Assembly (NCBI RefSeq): GCF_024181585.1
Contig: NZ_CP054258.1
Location: forward strand, 1,488,001 to 1,552,000
Length of the DNA: 64,000 nt
Source of the DNA: Treponema socranskii subsp. buccale
GTDB lineage: Bacteria > Spirochaetota > Spirochaetia > Treponematales > Treponemataceae
Direction: 5' to 3'
A model generated the notes under the pieces. The model had not been told where the DNA came from. It was given only the letters and a program-made list of their open reading frames with translations, and made no database searches. The translations under genes were made by a program, and so were the position numbers. Of the stretch, positions 24,885-33,662 are shown piece by piece (within the stretch, counting starts at the first letter, position 1; every line of letters begins with the position of its first letter).

Positions 24885-25772
24885 ATGAAACAGAGCCGCA
24901 CAGTAAATATTTTATTTATTGCCCCCTGCCTGTTTGCGTTTATAATGATAATCGTCATTCCCTTCGGATTCGGTTTGTATTATTCGCTGACCGATTGGAA
25001 CGGGGTTCGCAGCAGCGTACAGTTTGTCGGTTTGGCAAACTTTAAATATCTTTTTACCGCTCCCGACTTTTTATATTCGTTTTTAATTACGATAGGCTTT
25101 ACGCTTATAAACATCGTTTCGGTTAATGTTGTCGGTTTTATTTTATCGCTTCTTGTAACTTCGAAAGTCAGATTCCGCAACTTTTATCGGGCGGGCTTTT
25201 TCGTTCCCTATCTTATAGGCGGAATCGTTTTAGGTTATATTTGGCAGTTTATTTTAAATAATGCGCTGGTAATGCTCGGCAACAAGCTTTCTATAGGTTT
25301 TTTGCAGTCGTCGCTTTTGAGCCGCCCGAACACGGTGATTTGGGTTATGTCCTTTGTAAATACCTGGCAGTACGCCGGATACATTATGCTCATTTTCGTT
25401 GCGGCGATTCAGGGAATTCCTTCTTCGCTTTTGGAAGCGGCGAATGTCGACGGCGCAAGTTATTTTACGCGGATTTTCCGCATACTCATTCCGATGATGG
25501 CGCATGCGTTTACGATTTCGTTTTTTTTAACGCTCACTTCGTCATTTAAACAATTCGATATGAACTTTACGCTTACAAACGGAGGACCCGCTACCCGCTT
25601 TCTCGGTTCGCCGATTAAAGCCAGTCAGCTTTTGGCAATGAATATTTTCGATACGGCGACGGCAAACCGCATGGCCGAAGCGCAGGCGAAAGCGGTGATT
25701 TTATTTTTGGCTTTGGTAATCGTATCGTTGCTGCAGGTAAATGTGAATAAGCGCAGAGAGGTGGAACTGTGA
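24885..25772 (+). CDS. Sugar ABC transporter permease (MalF/UgpA-like)
   Basis: A 295-aa permease with six transmembrane helices. The cytoplasmic EAA loop reads SSLLEAANVDGASYFTRIFRILIPMM (about residues 186-211), the contact to the ATPase. The start MKQSRTVNILFIAPCLFAF is typical; ATG at 24885 has an AAGGAAA site and the frame upstream is not used. Forms the channel with the next gene product, whose GTG start overlaps this stop. Confidence 0.93.
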   Translation: MKQSRTVNILFIAPCLFAFIMIIVIPFGFGLYYSLTDWNGVRSSVQFVGLANFKYLFTAPDFLYSFLITIGFTLINIVSVNVVGFILSLLVTSKVRFRNFYRAGFFVPYLIGGIVLGYIWQFILNNALVMLGNKLSIGFLQSSLLSRPNTVIWVMSFVNTWQYAGYIMLIFVAAIQGIPSSLLEAANVDGASYFTRIFRILIPMMAHAFTISFFLTLTSSFKQFDMNFTLTNGGPATRFLGSPIKASQLLAMNIFDTATANRMAEAQAKAVILFLALVIVSLLQVNVNKRREVEL

Positions 25773-26635
25773 TACGCGGCGGAGAAAAATATACGCGCCG
25801 GATTTTGGCTGAACTCTTTGCATTCCTGCTTTTTGTGCTTTTTATGGTGCCGTTTGCAATGGTTGTGCTCAATTCGGCAAAAACGTCAAAAGAAATTATA
25901 AGCAATGCGTTAAGCCGGCCGGAACACTGGAAACAGCTGTTTACGAATATCGGCCGTATTTTCGGCAATGCCACCGTCGATTATCCGGGCGCCTTTGTAG
26001 ACAGCGTCGTTATTACGGCCGTATCGCTTACGGTTATAGTGATTTTTTCGTCGATGTGCGCGTGGGTGCTCGTGCGCAACAGAACCAAGTGGTCGACCCT
26101 TATTTTTATGCTCTTCGTTGCGGCGATGGTTATTCCCTTTCAAGTGCTTATGTATCCTTTAGTGCGCTGGCTGCGGGTTATAGGCGATTTTTTGCACATA
26201 CGGCTTTTGGGAACCGTTCACGGCATCGCTTTCGCCTATTTGGGCTTCGGCTGTCCGCTTTCGATTTTTATCTTTCACGGATTTATAAAAAATATCCCGT
26301 ACGAGCTTGAAGAATCGGCAACGATAGACGGCTGTTCGCGCGGTATGATTTTTTTCAAAATCGTTTTTCCGCTTTTGCAGCCGATCATCGTTACGGTGCT
26401 CATTTTGAACGGCATTTGGATATGGAACGATTACCTGCTCCCGATTTTGGTTTTGGGTTCCAACGGAAAAGTGCAGACGATTCCGATTGCGGTAACGACT
26501 TTTGCCGGCGCTTACTTAAAACAGTGGGATTTGATTTTAACGTCGACCCTGCTTGCGATGATTCCGATCATCATATTGTATCTTTTTGCGCAGCGCTATA
26601 TTATCAAGGGAATGGTTGAAGGTTCAATAAAATAA
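25769..26635 (+). CDS. Sugar ABC transporter permease (MalG/UgpE-like)
   Basis: A 288-aa permease, partner of the preceding one. Six helices; EAA loop YELEESATIDGCSRGMIFFKIVFPLLQP at about residues 180-207. Translation starts at GTG within GTGA, overlapping the previous stop by four bases, with AGAGAGG upstream. A spacer of 31 bp leads to the glycosidase gene. Confidence 0.93.
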   Translation: MIRGGEKYTRRILAELFAFLLFVLFMVPFAMVVLNSAKTSKEIISNALSRPEHWKQLFTNIGRIFGNATVDYPGAFVDSVVITAVSLTVIVIFSSMCAWVLVRNRTKWSTLIFMLFVAAMVIPFQVLMYPLVRWLRVIGDFLHIRLLGTVHGIAFAYLGFGCPLSIFIFHGFIKNIPYELEESATIDGCSRGMIFFKIVFPLLQPIIVTVLILNGIWIWNDYLLPILVLGSNGKVQTIPIAVTTFAGAYLKQWDLILTSTLLAMIPIIILYLFAQRYIIKGMVEGSIK

Positions 26636-26666
26636 ATAAAACAGGTATCTCTATGGAGGTTTTTAT

Positions 26667-28019
26667 ATGAAGATTGTGTTGGTCGGTGCCGGCAGCGCCC
26701 AATTCGGGTACGGTACGCTCGGCGACATTTTTTGCAGCAAAGTATTAAAGGGAGCCGAAGTCGTACTGCACGATATAAATGCACACACGCTGAAAACGGT
26801 ATACGAAACGGCGCATGCTTTTATACAAAAAAAGAAACTTGATTTTAAAGTAAAAGCCGAACTCGACAGAAGAACCGCTTTTAAAGGCGCGGATTTTATT
26901 ATTTCGTCGATCGAAGTCGGCAACCGTTTTGAACTGTGGGATCAGGACTGGAAAGTGCCGCAGCAGTTCGGTATTCACCAAGTATACGGCGAAAACGGCG
27001 GCCCCGGCGGCGTTTTCCATTCGCTGCGCATTATTCCGCCGATTTTGGAAATCGTAAAAGACGCGGTTGAAATCTGCCCCGACGCATGGATTTTCAACTA
27101 TTCAAATCCGATGACCGCGATTTGTACGGCGGTAAACAGAGCGTTCCCAAAAGCGCATTTTGTCGGCATGTGCCACGAAATCGGCTGGCTCAGCAGATGG
27201 CTTCCGCCGATGCTCGATATGAAGCTCGACGATATTTATTTTAAAGCGGCCGGCTTGAATCACTTCAGCTGCATGCTCGAAATTAAAAACAAAAAAACGG
27301 GCAAAAACCTGTATCCGGAAGTGCTTAGAAAAGCCGATAAGTTTTTCCATTACGAATCCGGTTACAGCGATGTGTGGGACATGTATCGCAAAACGGGAAA
27401 ATTCGAAGAAACCGAACGCTTTTACCGCCAACAGTCAAAAGGAAAAAGCGCGTACGAATGGGCCGACCGCCGCCTGCATAAATTCATTTTGGAAACCTAC
27501 CGCCTGCTTCCGATAACGGTAGACAGCCACTTCGGCGAATACATCGGCTGGGCGTGGGATCTTGTCGATCATCGCGGAATTCTCGACTTTTACGATTTTT
27601 ATAAAGTCGAACTGCGCGAAAAACCCGCACAAATAAAGCTTGAAACGCACGAGCGCGTTATTCCGATAATCGACGGTATGCTCACGAATTCCGGCTACGA
27701 AGAATCGGCTGTCAATATTCAAAACAACGGGCTTATCGAAGAGCTTCCTTCGTGGATTACGGTTGAAGTTCCCGCCGTTATCGATAAAAACGGTGTTAAC
27801 GGAATTCCGATTAAAAAGCTGCCCAAAGGGTATGCGGCTTTGCTTCGGAATTACTGCGGCGTGTACGATTTGACGGCCGAAGCCGTTTTGAAAAAGGATA
27901 AAAACCTTGTCGTTCAGGCTTTGCTTGCAAACCCTGTCGTCAACACGGCGTCCGTCGTTAAGCCTATGGTTGACCATATGATTAACGCGCAGCGAAAGTG
28001 GCTCGGCTATTTAAAATAA
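26667..28019 (+). CDS. Family GH4 glycosidase
   Basis: A 450-aa NAD- and metal-dependent glycosidase of family 4, which cleaves by an oxidation-elimination route. The Rossmann start KIVLVGAGSAQFGYGTLGDI (residues 2-21), the NYSNPMTAICTAVNRAFP segment (about 149-166) with the NP motif, the metal Cys in GMCHEIGWLS (about 172) and the His in AAGLNHFSCM (about 203) are in place. The set resembles the alpha-galactosidase/alpha-glucosidase/glucuronidase branch rather than phospho-glucosidases, in keeping with an ABC rather than PTS importer; exact specificity is open. GGAGG ribosome site. Confidence 0.88.
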   Translation: MKIVLVGAGSAQFGYGTLGDIFCSKVLKGAEVVLHDINAHTLKTVYETAHAFIQKKKLDFKVKAELDRRTAFKGADFIISSIEVGNRFELWDQDWKVPQQFGIHQVYGENGGPGGVFHSLRIIPPILEIVKDAVEICPDAWIFNYSNPMTAICTAVNRAFPKAHFVGMCHEIGWLSRWLPPMLDMKLDDIYFKAAGLNHFSCMLEIKNKKTGKNLYPEVLRKADKFFHYESGYSDVWDMYRKTGKFEETERFYRQQSKGKSAYEWADRRLHKFILETYRLLPITVDSHFGEYIGWAWDLVDHRGILDFYDFYKVELREKPAQIKLETHERVIPIIDGMLTNSGYEESAVNIQNNGLIEELPSWITVEVPAVIDKNGVNGIPIKKLPKGYAALLRNYCGVYDLTAEAVLKKDKNLVVQALLANPVVNTASVVKPMVDHMINAQRKWLGYLK

Positions 28020-28023
28020 AAAC

Positions 28024-29061
28024 GTGGCGACAATAAAAGAAATTGCGGCGAAAACCGGAGTCAGTGCGACTACCGTTTCCAATGTCTTACACGGAAGGAC
28101 GGCAAAGGTTTCCGCCGCAACGCTTAAAAAAATTCAATCCGCAATCGAAGCCGAAAAATATACGCCGAATATGGGCGCCGCACTGCTTGCCCACAGTGTT
28201 TCGCGTATCATCGGTGTAATCGTTTATATGGATCCGCGAAGCAACGAAACCGTTTTTGAAGATCCGTTTACCGGAGCGATGATCGGCGCGCTGGAAAAGA
28301 AAATTCGGGAAAGCGGTTATTATATGATGCTCTATGCGGCGCGGGAGCCGCAGGAAATTTTTAAACTCATCCAAAATTGGAAGCTCGACGGCTTGCTGCT
28401 TTTTTGGGTTCCGACCGAAATCTGTTCCGTTGTCCGGAAAAAAACCGATGTGCCCCTTGTTTTTATCGATTGTTATTTTGCCGATGACGGATTGGTTTAT
28501 CACAATATCGGCTTGGATGACCGGCAGGGAACCTATCAGATGACTTGGTATTTGCGCAAGATGGGACACACGGCGATAGCGTTTTTAGCCGACCGCAAAG
28601 ATCCCGTCGGAGGCGATCGCGACCGTTTGGAAGGTTTTATGCAGGCTTTGACGGACAGCGGCATAAAAAATCCCGAAAAGCATTTCGTTCCGCTGTCGAA
28701 AGACTGCGCCGAGCGGACGGACGTTTATAATTTTTTATGCGCGGATAAAAGGCCTTTTACGGCGTTATTTTTTTCCGCCGACTATTATGCCGCCGAAGCT
28801 TTGGCGTACTTTCAAAAGCAGGGTTTGCGCATTCCCGAAGACCTTTCCATAGCGGGATTCGACGACAATATTTATGCGCAAGTCGTAAATCCTTCTCTTA
28901 CAACGGTTTATCAGGATGTATTCCGGCGCGGATGCGCCGCCGTCGATATGCTCGTAAAGCTGATGAAAAAGCAGCCCGTAGAAGAAAACAATATTCGTTT
29001 TCCCGTGCGTTTGATTTTGCGCGATTCCGTTGCGCGCATAGGCTGTGAAAAACGAAGCTGA
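28024..29061 (+). CDS. LacI-family transcriptional repressor
   Basis: A 345-aa regulator. The N-terminal helix-turn-helix is ATIKEIAAKTGVSATTVSNVLHGR with hinge region AALLAHSVSRIIGVIVY; the rest is a periplasmic-binding-protein-like sensor domain (LSIAGFDDNIYAQVVNPSLTTVYQD). It starts with GTG four bases after the glycosidase stop and has no clear ribosome site, so coupling is likely. The perfect palindrome at 23432 is the predicted operator, giving induction by the transported sugar and autoregulation. Confidence 0.93.
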   Translation: MATIKEIAAKTGVSATTVSNVLHGRTAKVSAATLKKIQSAIEAEKYTPNMGAALLAHSVSRIIGVIVYMDPRSNETVFEDPFTGAMIGALEKKIRESGYYMMLYAAREPQEIFKLIQNWKLDGLLLFWVPTEICSVVRKKTDVPLVFIDCYFADDGLVYHNIGLDDRQGTYQMTWYLRKMGHTAIAFLADRKDPVGGDRDRLEGFMQALTDSGIKNPEKHFVPLSKDCAERTDVYNFLCADKRPFTALFFSADYYAAEALAYFQKQGLRIPEDLSIAGFDDNIYAQVVNPSLTTVYQDVFRRGCAAVDMLVKLMKKQPVEENNIRFPVRLILRDSVARIGCEKRS

Positions 29062-29130
29062 GCTTGCCCGATAGTATAGCAGCTTGTAAATTATATATCG
29101 TATGCTATATATAAGTATATGCATCCGCAC

Positions 29131-29170
29131 ACGAAAAAAATGATTGCGCCGATAGTAATCGTTTTTTTGT
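29131..29170. terminator. Bidirectional terminator between convergent genes
   Basis: An imperfect stem of ACGAAAAAAATGATT against AGTAATCGTTTTTTTGT, with A- and T-tracts at its ends, in the gap between the LacI gene and the converging minus-strand operon. It can serve both directions. Confidence 0.5.
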
Positions 29171-29171
29171 A

Positions 29172-29399
29172 CTATGCGGACGAAGATTCCGTTTTCCCCG
29201 ATTCCGAAGCCGCTTCCGCGTTTTGCTTTACCGCATTCGATTCGACCCGCCGCCGTTTTTTTCGTTTGGGTTTTTTCGTATAATTTGCGACAAAGACGGC
29301 GAAGTCCATCACCAAAAATACGGCGATCGCCGTGCCGATGACGCGCGCGTCCGTGAGCACGGCTTTTGCGAGTGAAAGCGTCGAAAACATATCTTTCAT
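29172..29399 (-). CDS. Small single-pass membrane protein
   Basis: A 75-aa protein with one transmembrane helix (about residues 19-41, VIGTAIAVFLVMDFAVFVAN) followed by a highly basic stretch (KKPKRKKRRRVE) and a Ser/Glu-rich tail. The positive cluster predicts a cytoplasmic C terminus. I recognise no family. It lies 41 bp after the last binding-protein gene of the nitrogenase-like operon and could be its final gene or independent. Confidence 0.6.
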   Translation of the reverse strand: MKDMFSTLSLAKAVLTDARVIGTAIAVFLVMDFAVFVANYTKKPKRKKRRRVESNAVKQNAEAASESGKTESSSA

Positions 29400-29440
29400 A
29401 CTGTAATTATCGGCGCTTTCCGTGCACAGGATAAGGATCC

Positions 29441-30571
29441 TTAGGCGCCCCGCGTTCCGGCAGCTCCTTTCGAATCCTGATTGTACATACGCTTTATCTG
29501 CTCGTCGGTCAAATCGATATCGTACATATCTTTAAAATACGACTTCACTTCTTTTTCGACGTCGATATCGCCGAAGAGTTCGGGGTAGACTTTTTTTGCG
29601 ATCCAGTACAGCGTTACCGGCGTGTCCGCGCTCGGCGTATAGCTGCGGTAGGTTCCGAGCGGCATTTTGTACACCGTACGGTTTTGCACCGCTTTGATCG
29701 GCGACCAATCGTAATTTGCAGTCCTGTTGTTGTACAGATCGTCGGCTGTCTGGGAGGTAAAATTGGTTATTAAAATGATATCGGGATTCCACTTGTATAT
29801 CTGTTCCATATTGATGACGGCGTTGCTGTTTTCAGCGCCTACTTCTTCCGCAACGTTTTTCGCGCCGACGGCGTCGCACCAAAATTGTCCGAAAAAGTGT
29901 TTGCCGCTCGTCACGATAGTTTTTTCATTACACATAAACAAAAACAGCACTTTTTTGCGGTCGTTTTCGGGGATGGACGAAACGCGGGACTGAATCGTTT
30001 CGTAGACTTTTCGGCTGTATGCGCTCACCGCGTCTTTTTTATCGTTTTCCGGAAAAACCTGACTGAGCAGGTCTATCCAGCCGTCATAGGTATCGAGGAT
30101 ATTGTAGTCCCATTTGTTCACACTGACGGCAAGGGCGGCCAGTCCCGCTTTTTTGATTTCCTCTTTTTGCTGCGAACGATGCGCCGTTGTAAAGACGACG
30201 TCGGGTTTGAGCGCGAGCACTTCTTCGACGTTCAGCGTATCGTTTGCAAGAAAGTGCGAATCGATATGCAAATACGACGGGAAAAGTTCTCCGAGCAGTC
30301 CCGCTTTTGCAGCTCCGATCGATGCGGGCGGAATGCCGACGAGGCGGTCGGGGCTTCCCAAAAATACCGTGATGACGGACGGAAGCGGCCACACGCCGAC
30401 AACGACGGCGCGATTGACCTTTGCGGGGATGACGACGCTTTCGTCGTCGTGATCGATAACGGTGCGCGTTGCCGCCTCTTTCGCAGCCCCCGACTTCGAG
30501 CAGGAAATGGCGAAGGTCGAAAGCGCCAGGCATGCGAAAAGCGTTCCGATACGGACAATATTCTTTTTCAT
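29441..30571 (-). CDS. FepB/BtuF-like metal-chelate binding protein, second copy
   Basis: A 376-aa periplasmic receptor of the class that binds siderophores, haem or cobalamin. The signal peptide ends in a lipobox-like SC (LALSTFAISC). Signature parts: PLPSVITVFLGSPDRLVGIPPAS, LKPDVVFTTAHRSQQKEEIKKAGLAALAVS, INMEQIYKWNPDIILITNF and VYKMPLGTYRSYTP. It is a clear paralogue of the receptor encoded at 32.5 kb but differs throughout, so it may take a different ligand or ligand state. It follows the ATPase gene after an 87-bp spacer with a hairpin and has a GGAGGAATT site. Confidence 0.88.
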   Translation of the reverse strand: MKKNIVRIGTLFACLALSTFAISCSKSGAAKEAATRTVIDHDDESVVIPAKVNRAVVVGVWPLPSVITVFLGSPDRLVGIPPASIGAAKAGLLGELFPSYLHIDSHFLANDTLNVEEVLALKPDVVFTTAHRSQQKEEIKKAGLAALAVSVNKWDYNILDTYDGWIDLLSQVFPENDKKDAVSAYSRKVYETIQSRVSSIPENDRKKVLFLFMCNEKTIVTSGKHFFGQFWCDAVGAKNVAEEVGAENSNAVINMEQIYKWNPDIILITNFTSQTADDLYNNRTANYDWSPIKAVQNRTVYKMPLGTYRSYTPSADTPVTLYWIAKKVYPELFGDIDVEKEVKSYFKDMYDIDLTDEQIKRMYNQDSKGAAGTRGA

Positions 30572-30626
30572 AATTCCTCCAAAAAAACTTTTGCGGAAAG
30601 TTACAACTTTCGAAAAAGTTTTTAGC

Positions 30627-30644
30627 CGTGCGCGAAAGCGCACG
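30627..30644 (-). other. Stem-loop before the second binding-protein gene
   Basis: CGTGCGC-TTTC-GCGCACG, a perfect 7-bp stem in the spacer after the ATPase gene, followed on the minus strand by an A-rich then T-rich stretch. Possibly a partial terminator or an mRNA-protecting hairpin that lets the receptor be made in excess. Confidence 0.55.
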
Positions 30645-30658
30645 CGTTTTTCCATAAT

Positions 30659-31444
30659 TCACACTAAATACAGCGGGACGACGTCCTTGTATTTTGTGTT
30701 TTGATATTCGAACTCGTTGATGTGTACTTGCACGCTGAACGTCTTTTTCATCGAATCTTCGGTGATGACTTTTTCGATCGCGCCGCTCGTGCTTTCACCG
30801 TCCCTGTTCAGGATGAGCGCTTTGTCGGCGATCTTCATCGCATGAGCGGGATAGTGCGTGTTCACGACAGCCGAAATATGCCGCTCTTTTGCAAGACGGT
30901 AAATCGTATTTAAAATTATCAATTGATTTTTAAAATCCAAATTCGATTCAGGCTCGTCGAATACGAGCATTTCGGGTTCTACCGCAAGAGCGCGCGCGAT
31001 GAGCACCATCTGCAGTTCCCCGCCGCTCATTTCGGTACAGAGCTTATCGCGGAGAAAAGCGATACCCGTGTCTTCCATCGCGCGAAGGGCGATGCGTTTG
31101 TCTTTTTCATCCGGCTGTTCGAAAGTACCCAAGTGAGCGCTGCGGCCGAGCAGTACCATGTCGAAGGCGGTAAAACCGAACGCGACACCTTTCGCCTGCG
31201 GAACGTATGCGACGCGCCGCCACAGATCTTTTTGTCTCCAGCTTTCAAGCGCTCTCCCGTCGATAAGGGTTTCGCCCTTATCCCATTTTAATAATCCCAT
31301 CATGCATTTGAGCAGCGTTGTTTTGCCGACACCGTTCGGACCGAGTATGCACAACACTTCTCCGCTTTCGACGGAAAACGAAATGCGATCGAGCACGCGC
31401 TCGGTACCGTAGGCGAACGAGCCGCCCCGTACGGAAAAAGTCAT
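30659..31444 (-). CDS. FepC/BtuD-like ABC ATPase
   Basis: A 261-aa ATPase of the metal-chelate importer class. Walker A GPNGVGKTT (about residues 37-45), Q-loop VAYVPQAKGVAFGFTAFD, signature MSGGELQMVLIARALAVEP and Walker B MLVFDEPES, with the D-loop NLDF. Start at ATG 31444 in an ATGA overlap with the permease stop, with GGGAGG upstream; the much longer upstream frame is a shadow of the permease gene. Confidence 0.93.
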   Translation of the reverse strand: MTFSVRGGSFAYGTERVLDRISFSVESGEVLCILGPNGVGKTTLLKCMMGLLKWDKGETLIDGRALESWRQKDLWRRVAYVPQAKGVAFGFTAFDMVLLGRSAHLGTFEQPDEKDKRIALRAMEDTGIAFLRDKLCTEMSGGELQMVLIARALAVEPEMLVFDEPESNLDFKNQLIILNTIYRLAKERHISAVVNTHYPAHAMKIADKALILNRDGESTSGAIEKVITEDSMKKTFSVQVHINEFEYQNTKYKDVVPLYLV

Positions 31445-32454
31445 GTCCACGAACCTCCCGTCTTTCGTAAGAGCGCGATAAAAAACGGCGCACCGATAAC
31501 CGCCGTCAAAATCGAAATCGGGATTTCGGCCGCACTCATGCTTCTTGCAAATGTATCGATAACGATAACGAAGACCGAACCCAAACTGATGCTTATGGGA
31601 ATGACGGTGCGATTGTTGCTGCCCATGAGCATACGCGCCATGTGCGGAACGAGCAAGCCCACCCAGCCGATCGAACCGCACATCGACACGGCGGACGCGG
31701 TGATAAGAGATGAGGCGACGATGACGAGCAGGCGCATCACGCGGATATTCATACCCATCGAACGAGCTTCGTCTTCGTTCAGCGATAAAATATTGAGCCG
31801 CCAGCGGAGCGCAAAGATGATGAGCGTTCCCGTAACGATAAACGGAAGACCGAGCAAAAGCGTTTTACAGCTTGCGCCCGACATACTGCCCATAAGCCAA
31901 TACGTGATCGACGGCAAAATATCCTGCGGATCGGCGGCGTATTTGACGAGCGACACAAAGGCTTGGAAGAGTGCCGAGACGACCATGCCCGAAAGCACGA
32001 TCATGACGACCGAACTGCGTCCGCGAAATCGTCCCACCGAATACGTGACGGCGCAGGCGGCGAGTCCGAATACAAGAGCTGAAAGCTGCACGACGATCAA
32101 ATTGCTTCGAAAAAGAAGCGCCGATACCGCGCCGAAGGATGCGCCGCTTGCCACTCCGAGCGTATCGGGCGTCGCGAGCGGATTCGTAAATAAACCCTGA
32201 AACGCGGCACCCGCGCAGCTTAAACCCGCTCCGACAAAAGCCGCCAAAATGATGCGCGGTAAGCGGACGCTGAAGATGACGGAGCGTTCAACCGCAGTTA
32301 TCTCCGCCTTCGTCACGCCGGAAAAGAGGATGCGCACCGTATCGAAAACACCGAGCGCATAGCGTCCGAATCCGAGACAGATGAGGGCGGTAAAAAGCGG
32401 CAGCACGGCGAGAGCTGCAAAGATGATTTTGCGCTGCCCTGCAGTATAATTCAT
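31441..32454 (-). CDS. FecCD/BtuC-type ABC permease
   Basis: A 337-aa permease with about ten helices. Family segments: SVRLPRIILAAFVGAGLSCAGAAFQGLFTNPLATPDTLGVASGASFGAV (about residues 47-95), LGMNIR-type coupling region MGMNIRVMRLLVIVASSLITASAVSMCGSIGWVGLLVPHMAR and the final PISILTAVIGAPFFIALL. Transports siderophore, haem or corrinoid-sized chelates. Twenty bp after the first binding-protein gene. Confidence 0.94.
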   Translation of the reverse strand: MNYTAGQRKIIFAALAVLPLFTALICLGFGRYALGVFDTVRILFSGVTKAEITAVERSVIFSVRLPRIILAAFVGAGLSCAGAAFQGLFTNPLATPDTLGVASGASFGAVSALLFRSNLIVVQLSALVFGLAACAVTYSVGRFRGRSSVVMIVLSGMVVSALFQAFVSLVKYAADPQDILPSITYWLMGSMSGASCKTLLLGLPFIVTGTLIIFALRWRLNILSLNEDEARSMGMNIRVMRLLVIVASSLITASAVSMCGSIGWVGLLVPHMARMLMGSNNRTVIPISISLGSVFVIVIDTFARSMSAAEIPISILTAVIGAPFFIALLRKTGGSWT

Positions 32455-32474
32455 AATTGCGTTTTCCTTTTCGT

Positions 32475-33557
32475 TTACAAACCTGCGGCGGATCTCGACG
32501 GATGATAAATCGTATGGAGGTCGCCGGAAGTGAGCGTTATTCCGTAGAATTCTTTATAATAATCGACGATGATTTTATCGAGGTCGTAGTCTTCAAATAA
32601 TTTCGGCTGAATCGTCTTTGCAAGGAATACGAGCGAAAGCGGCGAATCGGACGACGGCGGACACCAGCGGTACATACCGAGCGGAAATTTATACACTTGT
32701 TTTTTTTGTACAGCGCTCACGCTCGACCAGTCGTTGCCGTCGACAATGCCGTCGTCGAAATCTTCGGGAAGTTTGGTATTGAAATTTGTTAAAATCACGA
32801 TATCGGGATTCCATGCGTAAATCTGCTCCATATTGAGTTCCACGACTCCGCCTTCCGACTTCGCAGCATTGATCCCGCCTGCCGTCGTGATCCAATATTC
32901 GGGGAACATCTTTTTTCCGTAGGTCGTGATCTTTCCGTTATCGTACGAATAGATGATCATCGCACTCGGCTTTTTCCCTTCGGGGATCGATGCAACGCGC
33001 GCTTTTACGTCTTGCTCGATTTTTCTTCCGTACTCGATAAGCTTTTTCGAACGATCCGTTTCACCGAGCACTTTTGCCAAAAGATCGATCCACGCCGCAT
33101 AGGTTTCGATCGTATTGAACTTCGCAATCGACGTTGAAAAGCCGACGGCGGGGATCCCCGTTTTATCGAATATCGCTTTTGACGCTTTCGCTCCGGCGTT
33201 GTAAAAGATGACATCGGGTTTGAGCGCCATCAATTCTTCCGCGTTGATGACGCCGCCCTTTTCGAATCCCGTCTTCGCGTTTGCAATTTCGGGATAGGCT
33301 TTTACAAGAAACGATGCTTTTGCAGCCGCCATGGAACTCGAAGGAATTCCGACGAGTTTTTTTGCGGAATCCGCATACAGACAATAGACCGAAGGCAGCG
33401 GATAGAGACTTGCGATAACGATCCTGTTGATTTTATTCGGCACTTCAACGGTATTGCCCGCGTGGTCGACAACGGTATGCGTTTTCGGCGCGGCAAAAGC
33501 ACGCGATGCCGTAAAGAGACAGAGTACGGCACAGACTTTTATGATCATCTTTTTCAT
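32475..33557 (-). CDS. FepB/BtuF-like metal-chelate binding protein, first copy
   Basis: A 360-aa periplasmic receptor with a Sec signal (VCAVLCLFTASRAFA). HTVVDHAGNTVEVPNKINRIV opens the mature domain; PLPSVYCLYADSAKKLVGIPSS, LNMEQIYAWNPDIVILTNF and VYKFPLGMYRWCPPSS match the paralogue at 29.4 kb. The ATG has AGGAGGATAT upstream. A 105-bp AT-rich spacer separates it from the second nitrogenase-like subunit; it holds GATAAT and ATTATC arms 15 bp apart, but no clear promoter. Confidence 0.9.
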   Translation of the reverse strand: MKKMIIKVCAVLCLFTASRAFAAPKTHTVVDHAGNTVEVPNKINRIVIASLYPLPSVYCLYADSAKKLVGIPSSSMAAAKASFLVKAYPEIANAKTGFEKGGVINAEELMALKPDVIFYNAGAKASKAIFDKTGIPAVGFSTSIAKFNTIETYAAWIDLLAKVLGETDRSKKLIEYGRKIEQDVKARVASIPEGKKPSAMIIYSYDNGKITTYGKKMFPEYWITTAGGINAAKSEGGVVELNMEQIYAWNPDIVILTNFNTKLPEDFDDGIVDGNDWSSVSAVQKKQVYKFPLGMYRWCPPSSDSPLSLVFLAKTIQPKLFEDYDLDKIIVDYYKEFYGITLTSGDLHTIYHPSRSAAGL

Positions 33558-33662
33558 ATATCCTCCTATTGATTTTATGTATCAATTCTCAGTTTACTCA
33601 AAAATAAAAACCGATAATGCTCTCTACTGTAAAATTATCAATTACCTATTAACAATTAATAA

